Origin: UBA8437 sp003445035
GTDB lineage: Bacteria; Planctomycetota; Planctomycetia; Planctomycetales; Planctomycetaceae
Assembly: GCA_937901285.1 (NCBI GenBank)
Contig: CALCHI010000230.1
Span: forward strand, 1-6,127
Length of the DNA stretch: 6,127 bases
Reading direction: 5' to 3'
Below the pieces are notes generated by a model that was not told where the DNA came from, ran no database searches, and was given only the letters and a program-made list of their open reading frames with translations. Positions 1-5,352 of the stretch are shown here, in pieces (position 1 is the stretch's first letter; every line of letters starts with the position of its first letter). A program made the position numbers and the translations under genes.

Positions 1-14
1 ACAGTGACGCCGCC

Positions 15-2240
15 ATGATCATTTTCCGCCGCATCCCGTCGGTACGTATCTCTTTAGCCATGTGCGCCGGAATTGCTCTGGCGGCACTGGTCCTGTCCTC
101 GCCCGGCGTGGTGGCCCAGGAAAAGCCGACCGGTCCGAATCCCGGACTGGTGGGATTGCTGTCGCCTGAAGCTCCGTACGAGTTGAATGAGGAGTCGATG
201 GAGAGCCTCGACGGGAAGTGGGCTCCGGTGAGAGCGAAGATCTCGAGCCTGGTCGAAAAACTCCATTCAGATGAATCCCTGGCCGTCGTCGGTCAGCGGC
301 GGGTGCTCGAGGAACTCAAGGGCCAGATCAAGTTGCTCCGCGGGGGGATCTCGGAACCCCGCAACAAGCCGATCTTGCGTGATCTGGTGGCGGTCCACGG
401 TCGGCTGTCGCGGCACGTGGGCCTGGCCGAGGCCCTGTTGGATGCGGTGACGATTGCGACCAAGCCAGAGCCGAAGAAACTGGCCGGTCCCATGCCGCGT
501 CAGAAGTTGGTCGGAGCGGTCAAGTCACTGCACGCCTACCTGACGTCTTTCAACACCGGAGCGACCTGGATCGATTATCTCAGCGTCAAGGAGATGTCGG
601 CGGCTGTCCAGAAGGAACAGCCTTCCAAACGCGACCTGGCCACACTGGCCGCGGTGCTCACGACGCTCCAGAACAAGAACGACCTGGGCGACGCTGGCCA
701 GATCGCCTTCCTCAAGGAACCCAAGTTCGCTGCGGTTGAGAAGGGGTTGGTGGCGTATCTGGCCGCTGCCGGAAAGCCGAAGCCGGTCGTCAAGTTGCCG
801 GCCAAGCCCCTGGACGACAAGACCCGGGCCGCGTTGCGGCCGCACCTGGCGAAGTTGGCCGAATCGATCGAGCGATTTGAACAGACCGCGTCGCGGACCG
901 CCGCGACGCAGGCCCGCCAGTCACTGAAGGCGATCCAGACCGTTTCCAGGTCGCAGTACGCACAACTCGGCGAAGCACTCCGCCCGCATTACCTGGGCTA
1001 CAACCTTCGCGTGATTGCCAGCGAGCAGTTGCTGGGTCGGTACGTCGGACAGACACGGGTCAAGAAGAAACCCGTCCGTGACGTGATCCTCAAGGCCCAG
1101 GTCCGTGGCGACTCGACCACGACGGCCACCGTCGGTATCGACCTGCTGCCCAGCCAGGACGGTGCCCGCTTCCACATGGTGCTCAACGGCAAGACCATTT
1201 CGGACACCCGTGCCGACAAGGGCGGTGCCAGTATCTTCACCCATGGCGAACACACCTTCAACGCCACCAAGCTGATCCTCTTCGACGGCGACCGCTTCAC
1301 CACCAAGCCGGCCGAAGTTTCCGTCGACGCCAACAATACGATCGTCAACGTCACTGCCAAGAGTTCCTTCGTCAAGCGGATTGCTCGCAGGAAGGCCACA
1401 AAGCTGGCTCCCCAGACCAAGCAGATCGCGGCCGAGAAGGTGGCTGCCGACGTGGCACCGGAGTTCAACGGCGAGGTGGACAAGCAGTTCAAGCAGGCCA
1501 CCACCGACCTGGCCAAGCACGTCAACGGCCCGCTCAAGGAGCTCGAGTTGGCTCCCGCCGGACGCAGTATCACCTCGACGGACACCGAACTGCGTGTCTC
1601 GAGCCAACTGATGGGATCGGGCGAACTGGCCGCCGGCCTGCCCAATCCCACGATTGTCTCGAAGACGGGCCTGGTCCTGCACCTCCACGAATCGGCCATC
1701 AACAACGCGATCGACCGGATGGAGTTGGCGGGGAAGACGATGACCGAGGAGGATCTCCAGGCCGAGGTCGAGGAGACGGTTTCGACGTTCCTGGGCCGCG
1801 AGTTCCACTTTGAAGCCTCCGATGCCAAGTCCAAGGACGACAAGGGACCCACCACGCTGGTTTTTGCCGCGGCCGATCCTGTCCGCGTGCGAATTGCTGG
1901 CGGCCAACTGGTGTTGATCATCCGTGCCGGATTGAAGCAGGAGGCGGGCAAGGATGACATTCCCGCACAGGTCGTGACCGTGCCCTTTGCACTGGGAGTC
2001 CAGGGCGACAACGTCACGCTCGTTCGCGGCTCGGTGAAGGTCTCGGCTGTTTCGCGTCCCAAGAGTCGAGCGAAGCAGATCGTCCGGGCCGGGGTGGTTC
2101 GCAAGAAGCTGACCCGGGGGTTGAAGGATCGCACACTCGATCGTCACATGAGCGTGTCCAGGGAGGACGCCGACCCGGTCAAGCTTTCGGTGACGCGAGT
2201 CGAAGCCGTCGACGGCTGGCTGAGCGTCGTCTTTGAATAG
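15..2240 (+). CDS. Secreted planctomycete protein of unknown function, 741 aa
   Basis: No function is known to me. Residues 1-34 look like a signal peptide: basic residues at R5, R6 and R11, a hydrophobic core at about 13-28, and a likely cut after VVA34, so the product is probably exported. Residues 55-345 are predicted mostly helical and include a segment with W185-x-x-Y188-L189 and L245-V-A-Y-L. From about residue 355 the protein becomes beta-rich (VILKAQVRGD; N391GKTISDT; FNATK at 415-419). A basic helical stretch follows (450-510), then a second mixed domain with LHLHESAINNAI at 555-566, DPVRVRI at 621-627 and a C-terminal DGWLSVVFE. From memory this order matches a family common in planctomycetes; that is recall, not a search. 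The first ATG is preferred over M16 because it supplies the charged start of the signal peptide, though no clear ribosome binding site lies in the 14 bases upstream. The reductase follows after 20 bases. The reading frame and family resemblance make the gene itself secure. Confidence 0.9.
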   Translation: MIIFRRIPSVRISLAMCAGIALAALVLSSPGVVAQEKPTGPNPGLVGLLSPEAPYELNEESMESLDGKWAPVRAKISSLVEKLHSDESLAVVGQRRVLEELKGQIKLLRGGISEPRNKPILRDLVAVHGRLSRHVGLAEALLDAVTIATKPEPKKLAGPMPRQKLVGAVKSLHAYLTSFNTGATWIDYLSVKEMSAAVQKEQPSKRDLATLAAVLTTLQNKNDLGDAGQIAFLKEPKFAAVEKGLVAYLAAAGKPKPVVKLPAKPLDDKTRAALRPHLAKLAESIERFEQTASRTAATQARQSLKAIQTVSRSQYAQLGEALRPHYLGYNLRVIASEQLLGRYVGQTRVKKKPVRDVILKAQVRGDSTTTATVGIDLLPSQDGARFHMVLNGKTISDTRADKGGASIFTHGEHTFNATKLILFDGDRFTTKPAEVSVDANNTIVNVTAKSSFVKRIARRKATKLAPQTKQIAAEKVAADVAPEFNGEVDKQFKQATTDLAKHVNGPLKELELAPAGRSITSTDTELRVSSQLMGSGELAAGLPNPTIVSKTGLVLHLHESAINNAIDRMELAGKTMTEEDLQAEVEETVSTFLGREFHFEASDAKSKDDKGPTTLVFAAADPVRVRIAGGQLVLIIRAGLKQEAGKDDIPAQVVTVPFALGVQGDNVTLVRGSVKVSAVSRPKSRAKQIVRAGVVRKKLTRGLKDRTLDRHMSVSREDADPVKLSVTRVEAVDGWLSVVFE

Positions 2241-2246
2241 TGACGT

Positions 2247-2253
2247 GAGGAGG
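2247..2253 (+). promoter_or_regulatory. Shine-Dalgarno site of the aldo/keto reductase
   Basis: GAGGAGG lies 7 bases before the ATG at 2261, in the 20-base gap after the stop codon of the upstream gene. It is a near-ideal match to the anti-Shine-Dalgarno sequence and fixes the start codon. No promoter fits in so short a gap, which supports cotranscription with the upstream gene. Confidence 0.8.
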
Positions 2254-2260
2254 CGGGCAA

Positions 2261-3181
2261 ATGGAGAAGCGGACGTTTGGTCGTACCGGACTGGACGTGT
2301 CGGTCTTGGGATTTGGCGGGGCACCGATCGGGGTGCTCGAGACCGGCCAGGACGAGGTCGACCGGGTGCTGGGGCTGTTGCTCGATCACGGTGTGAACCT
2401 GGTCGATACCGCCGCCGGCTACCGCGGTTCCGAGGAGGCGATCGGCAGGTCCATCGGGAGCCGACGGGACGAGTTCGTCCTCGTCTCCAAGTGTGGACAG
2501 GCGTTTGACGATCTGGCGGGAGATCCGTGGTCCGAAGAATTGATCACTGCGACGGTTGACCGTTCGCTGGCACGGCTGCAGACCGACTATCTCGACGTGA
2601 TGCTGCTGCACACCTGTGACCTCGAGGTGCTCGAACAGGGAGAGGCCCTGGGCGCGCTGGCTCGAGCCCGCGAGGCCGGCAAGGTTCGGTTCGTGGGGTA
2701 TTCGGGTGACAACCAGGCCGGAGCCGTGGCCGCGGGGCTTGACGAAGTCGACGTGATCCAGACGTCGGTCAACATCTGTGACCAGGTCAATATCGACCAG
2801 GTGCTGCCGGCCACCGGAGAGCACGGTGTCGGCGTGATGGCCAAGCGACCGATCGCCAACGCCGCCTGGAAAGATCTCAATGATCAGCCCGGCTTCTACG
2901 CCCGTTACGCGGAGACCTACACCGAGAGATTGGCTTTGATGGCGATCGGCCCCGAGGACATCGGGTTCGAGGAATCGGACTGGGCTGAGGTGGCATTGAG
3001 GTTCACGCTCTCGTGCGACGTGCACACCGCCATCATTGGCACCACCAATCCCGATCACGTACGGGCCAATATCGAGGCGGCGGCGAGGGGGCCATTGCCC
3101 GAACAGGCGATCGAGCAACTTCGCGAGGCGTTTGTCGAAGCGGTGGCTGACTCGGGCGAGGAATGGCCAGGTCAGACCTAG
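2261..3181 (+). CDS. Aldo/keto reductase family oxidoreductase
   Basis: A cytoplasmic NAD(P)H-dependent oxidoreductase of the aldo/keto reductase superfamily ((beta/alpha)8 barrel), expected to interconvert carbonyls and alcohols. It opens with RTFGRTGLDVSVLGFGG (4-20), the usual N-terminus of this family. The catalytic tetrad is complete: D49 and Y54 in NLVDTAAGYRGSE, K77 in VLVSKCG, and H117 in DVMLLHTCD. The C-terminal phosphate-binding segment is IIGTTNPDHVRANIEAA (258-274), typical of binding to the 2'-phosphate or adenine end of NADP(H). At 306 residues it is of normal family length and has no signal peptide or membrane segment. A strong GAGGAGG site supports the start. It lies 20 bases after a secreted protein gene and ends in a 4-base tail-to-tail overlap with the dehydrogenase on the other strand. 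The substrate cannot be told from sequence, so no gene symbol is given. Confidence 0.95.
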   Translation: MEKRTFGRTGLDVSVLGFGGAPIGVLETGQDEVDRVLGLLLDHGVNLVDTAAGYRGSEEAIGRSIGSRRDEFVLVSKCGQAFDDLAGDPWSEELITATVDRSLARLQTDYLDVMLLHTCDLEVLEQGEALGALARAREAGKVRFVGYSGDNQAGAVAAGLDEVDVIQTSVNICDQVNIDQVLPATGEHGVGVMAKRPIANAAWKDLNDQPGFYARYAETYTERLALMAIGPEDIGFEESDWAEVALRFTLSCDVHTAIIGTTNPDHVRANIEAAARGPLPEQAIEQLREAFVEAVADSGEEWPGQT

Positions 3182-3184
3182 GCC
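3165..3184. repeat. Short inverted repeat across the two convergent stop codons
   Basis: GGCCAGGT (3165-3172) can pair with ACCT-A-GGCC (3176-3184), giving an 8-bp stem with one bulged A and a 3-base loop (CAG). It covers the shared CTAG (3178-3181) holding both stop codons. No T-run follows on either strand, so it is not a classical intrinsic terminator. It could act as a weak barrier or RNA end-protecting hairpin for either transcript, or be chance. Confidence 0.35.
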
Positions 3185-4179
3185 GCCGGGTGGACTCTCG
3201 TGTCCGTATCCGGAGCATTGGTCTCGCGAGCCGCCGCAGTTGCGTCGACAAGCTGCTTGAGTCCCAGCAGGAATCGGTCGCGGCGATCGGTCAATTCGGC
3301 CAGGCCTTCGGGCGAATACTCGTAGAAGCCTCCACCGGTCTTGGTGCCGAGCCGATTCTCGCGGAGCCGATCTTCCAGGGCCGGCGGCGGTGTGGTGGCG
3401 TCCCCGAGGTCCTGCCAGAGATAGCTGGAGATGCTGTGGAAGACATCCAGTCCGCCGAAGTCTGCGGCCTGGAGCGGACCGAGGAATCCCCAGCGAAATC
3501 CGGGGCCGCCGGTCATGGCCCGGTCGAGGTCCTCGGGGCTGACCACGCCCTGTTCGACCAGGTGCAGGGCCTCGCGGAAGACGGCGAACTGCAGACGGTT
3601 GCCTACGAAGCCGGGGACATCGCGGCGGACGTGGATTGGCTGCTTGCCGAGTTGGGTCGCCAGGTCGATCAGTCGTTCGATCAGCTCCGGGGCGGTGCTT
3701 TCCCCCGAGGTCACCTCGACGAGCGGCACCAACTCGGCGGGGTTCCACCAGTGGAAGCCGGCCACCTGTTCGGGGCGACCGGTGGCCTGGCCCAGTCGGG
3801 TGATCGAGAGTCCGGAGGTATTGGAGACGAGGGCGGTTCGGGGCGGTGCGAGCTGATCGAGTTCGGAGAAAATGCGGCACTTCAGGTCGATGTTCTCAGG
3901 GACGGCTTCGATCACCAGGTCGGCTTCGGCCACCGATTGGCCGAGATCGGTTGACGTTGCCAGCCGCCGGTCCCCCTCGGCCGAAGCCTCGGATGTCTGT
4001 AGCCCGGCCGCCTCGAGCGTGGTCCGGCTAGTGGCGATTCGCTGGCGGGCTCGTGCCAACGCGTCGGCGTCGATGTCGGTGAGGGTGACATCCCGGCCGT
4101 GATCGGCCAGGCATTGAGCGATGCCGGCTCCCATCGTGCCGGCTCCCAAGACCACAATCCGTGCACCCATCTCCGTCAT
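3178..4179 (-). CDS. 3-hydroxyacyl-CoA dehydrogenase family protein
   Basis: A predicted cytoplasmic NAD-dependent dehydrogenase that oxidises the L-3-hydroxy group of an acyl-CoA, or a related 3-hydroxy acid, to the 3-keto compound. The 333-residue product has an N-terminal Rossmann fold with the dinucleotide loop GAGTMGAGIA (12-21) and an acidic D35 after the second strand, favouring NAD over NADP. The active site is visible: S122 in SNTSGLS (119-125), H143 in GFHWWNP, E155 in VPLVEV, and N194 in PGFVGNRL. The 12-residue H-to-E spacing equals that of the H158/E170 pair in the human mitochondrial enzyme. The helical C-terminal domain carries GFLGPLQAADFGGLDVF (231-247) and LGTKTGGGFYEY (277-288). 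There is no enoyl-CoA hydratase domain. The ATG at 4179 has AGGAGG six bases upstream; an in-frame GTG 13 codons earlier at 4218 is less likely. Related subfamilies act on hydroxybutyryl-CoA, carnitine or L-gulonate, so the substrate is open. Confidence 0.93.
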   Translation of the reverse strand: MTEMGARIVVLGAGTMGAGIAQCLADHGRDVTLTDIDADALARARQRIATSRTTLEAAGLQTSEASAEGDRRLATSTDLGQSVAEADLVIEAVPENIDLKCRIFSELDQLAPPRTALVSNTSGLSITRLGQATGRPEQVAGFHWWNPAELVPLVEVTSGESTAPELIERLIDLATQLGKQPIHVRRDVPGFVGNRLQFAVFREALHLVEQGVVSPEDLDRAMTGGPGFRWGFLGPLQAADFGGLDVFHSISSYLWQDLGDATTPPPALEDRLRENRLGTKTGGGFYEYSPEGLAELTDRRDRFLLGLKQLVDATAAARETNAPDTDTRVHPAA

Positions 4180-4185
4180 GGTCGA

Positions 4186-4191
4186 CCTCCT
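4186..4191 (-). promoter_or_regulatory. Shine-Dalgarno site deciding the dehydrogenase start
   Basis: AGGAGG on the - strand, six bases before the ATG at 4179. It decides for this start over the in-frame GTG at 4218, which would place the AGGAGG inside the coding region and add 13 residues before the Rossmann fold with no family counterpart. Confidence 0.8.
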
Positions 4192-4231
4192 GTCGATCAG
4201 CCTGCTCGATTGGTGCACATTTTAGTCGCGA

Positions 4232-4264
4232 GTGGCTCCAGGGCAAGAAAAAACCTGGAGCCAC
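4232..4264 (-). terminator. Perfect 11-bp hairpin between the ThuA-like gene and the dehydrogenase (candidate terminator or processing site)
   Basis: GTGGCTCCAGG (4232-4242) and CCTGGAGCCAC (4254-4264) are perfect inverted copies separated by 11 bases. The stem begins nine bases past the stop codon of the ThuA-like gene, the usual place for a transcript end. The loop holds six T on the - strand (six A on the + strand), so the U-tract lies inside the loop rather than after the stem. That is not the standard intrinsic terminator layout. It could end or weaken transcription into the dehydrogenase gene, or protect the 3' end of the upstream message. The structure is certain; its role is inferred. 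Confidence 0.45.
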
Positions 4265-4273
4265 GGATCGGGC

Positions 4274-5149
4274 TCATTGTCCGGACGGCTTTTTCGGCCG
4301 AGCCGGTGGCAGTTTCAGGTCGGCGGGCGAGATTGGCACCTTGACTCCACCGGCAGCGATTGGCTGCTTGAGCGTCCAGAGAATGCCCTGGGTGATCAGT
4401 CGTCGGTATTCGGGCTTGTTCCAGTTCACGTGGAAGTGCAGGCCGCTGAATCCGAAGCTGCGGCCCCCATCGGGTCGTTGCCAGGCCCACGAGACGGTTT
4501 CGGCAGAACCGTTGATCGGGACTTTCAGCAACGGCGTGACGCCACGGCCGACGGAGGTGAATTTCAGCTTGTAGTAGAATTCGTCCTTCACCTCGAAGGG
4601 TGAGATACCGTTGAGCACCGGGTGCCGGGACTGGGCGGGAGTGGCCCGGGCGGTGACGACGGTGAACTTGCGGTCGGGGCCCCCGTGGCATCCACCCAGC
4701 AGCGCGAGAAAGGCCGGAATCGGTTCAGCCGGCCGAGTGCCAATTCCCCAGTGCAGACCGACCAGTCCACCGCCCCGCGATGCCAATCGCTGGAACGCGG
4801 CCAGTCGCTTCGGGTTGCCGCTGACCCACTTGGCGCCTTCGGACACGAACAATGCCACGGCGGCGGCACCGTCGAGCAGTTCCGGACCTTCTGGCCACGG
4901 GTCGTTGGCATGGACCAGTAACGCCTGGACACCGTGGTGACGCTGCAACTGGCCGGCGATGATGCGCATCCCGGCCTGGTACTCGTGGGTCGTGCGAGGA
5001 TGCCCGTCGGGGCTGTGCCACAACAACAGCAAGCGGGCCGGTTTCCTGGTTTTGGACTTGTCCTCGGCCGTCAGCACTCCCGGCAACAGCAACAGCAGCA
5101 ATGTCGCAAACCGTGTCAGGCGTTTTTGAGTGAGTGAGTTGCGAGGCAT
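4274..5149 (-). CDS. Secreted ThuA-like domain protein (trehalose utilisation family fold)
   Basis: The 291-residue product carries a signal peptide: basic N-terminus (K9, R10, R13), a leucine-rich core LLLLLL at 17-22, and a likely cut after LTA28. The mature protein is therefore expected in the periplasm. The rest is one ThuA-like domain, a relative of the class I glutamine amidotransferase fold. Its marks are LLLLWHSPDGHPRTTHEY (40-57), GGGLVGLHWG (126-135), FLALLGGCHGG (147-157), VKDEFYYKLKF (187-197), and the family signature GFSGLHFHVNW near the end (233-243) followed by a helix ending WTLK. A histidine (H133) stands where amidotransferases carry the nucleophilic cysteine, as is usual in ThuA proteins, so glutaminase activity is not expected. 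The family is linked to sugar metabolism and is abundant in planctomycetes, but its reaction is poorly defined and the substrate is unknown. The ATG is supported by the signal peptide; only a weak GGCGAG lies upstream. It is transcribed divergently from the membrane protein gene to its right. Confidence 0.9.
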   Translation of the reverse strand: MPRNSLTQKRLTRFATLLLLLLPGVLTAEDKSKTRKPARLLLLWHSPDGHPRTTHEYQAGMRIIAGQLQRHHGVQALLVHANDPWPEGPELLDGAAAVALFVSEGAKWVSGNPKRLAAFQRLASRGGGLVGLHWGIGTRPAEPIPAFLALLGGCHGGPDRKFTVVTARATPAQSRHPVLNGISPFEVKDEFYYKLKFTSVGRGVTPLLKVPINGSAETVSWAWQRPDGGRSFGFSGLHFHVNWNKPEYRRLITQGILWTLKQPIAAGGVKVPISPADLKLPPARPKKPSGQ

Positions 5150-5172
5150 GGCACGAATCTCGCCGAGTTGTT

Positions 5173-5186
5173 TGACCGGCCGGTCA
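5173..5186. promoter_or_regulatory. 14-bp perfect palindrome, candidate operator
   Basis: TGACCGGCCGGTCA is a perfect 14-bp palindrome. Its near edge is 24 bases upstream of the ThuA-like start codon, so a bound protein could block that gene's transcription. GACCG/CGGTC half-sites of this kind are typical of dimeric repressors such as TetR-family members, but no regulator gene lies in the window. A partial copy of the core (GGCCGGT) recurs at 5227-5233. The role as operator is inferred. Confidence 0.4.
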
Positions 5187-5284
5187 GAAGGCAGGTGACC
5201 ACCGATCGGAGGAAACGTGATCCCACGGCCGGTTTTCTGTACGGAAATGTGGTTGCGAACACACTGTTAACTACAGGAGACCAT

Positions 5285-5308
5285 TCCCGGGGGAAAGGAA
5301 CCCCGGGA
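5285..5308 (+). repeat. GC-rich hairpin in the leader of the membrane protein gene
   Basis: TCCCGGGG (5285-5292) pairs perfectly with CCCCGGGA (5301-5308) around an 8-base purine loop, GAAAGGAA. It ends 44 bases before the start codon at 5353, so it would lie in the 5' leader if transcription starts upstream. No T-run follows directly, arguing against a simple terminator. A smaller CGAA/TTCG hairpin follows at 5314-5324. A role in RNA stability or translation is possible but unproven. Confidence 0.4.
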
Positions 5309-5352
5309 CGGCCCGAAGTTTTCGACCGATCAGATCACGAATGGATTGCCGC

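Larger units (their letters stand above)
5150..5352. promoter_or_regulatory. Divergent intergenic region with likely promoters for both flanking genes
   Basis: These 203 bases separate two divergently transcribed genes and so should hold both promoters. I cannot identify a convincing -35/-10 pair on either strand; a TTGACC at 5172-5177 lacks a matching -10 box. What is visible is dyad structure: a 14-bp perfect palindrome near the ThuA-like gene, a GC-rich hairpin nearer the membrane protein gene, an 8-bp palindrome CCGATCGG (5202-5209), and TGTG-N8-CACA (5248-5263). No protein-coding gene is supported here. Confidence 0.55.

Noticed and set aside
921..2324. A 467-codon open frame on the - strand, antisense to the secreted protein gene.
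   Set aside because: It lies opposite a gene with a clear signal peptide and family pattern; its translation has no recognisable domain and reads as the product of GC-rich codon bias in the reverse frame.
2144..3880. A 578-codon open frame on the - strand across the reductase and part of the dehydrogenase.
   Set aside because: Its translation is Arg/Pro/Gly-rich without domain structure, and it crosses two genes whose full catalytic residues are intact in other frames.
3163..3954. A 263-codon open frame on the + strand opposite the dehydrogenase gene.
   Set aside because: It is antisense to a gene with complete NAD-binding and catalytic motifs and has no motif of its own.
4180..4218. A 13-residue N-terminal extension of the dehydrogenase from a GTG at 4218.
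   Set aside because: A strong AGGAGG sits six bases before the ATG at 4179, and the extension would precede the Rossmann fold with no family counterpart.
5127..5138. Three tandem TGAG units within the signal peptide region of the ThuA-like gene, as a possible slippage (phase-variation) tract.
   Set aside because: Three 4-base units are too few to support frequent slippage, and the frame is intact.
5217..5270. A 17-codon upstream open frame (GTG to TAA) behind a GGAGGA, as a possible leader peptide.
   Set aside because: The spacing to the GTG is short, the peptide shows no regulatory codon run, and short frames like this arise often by chance.
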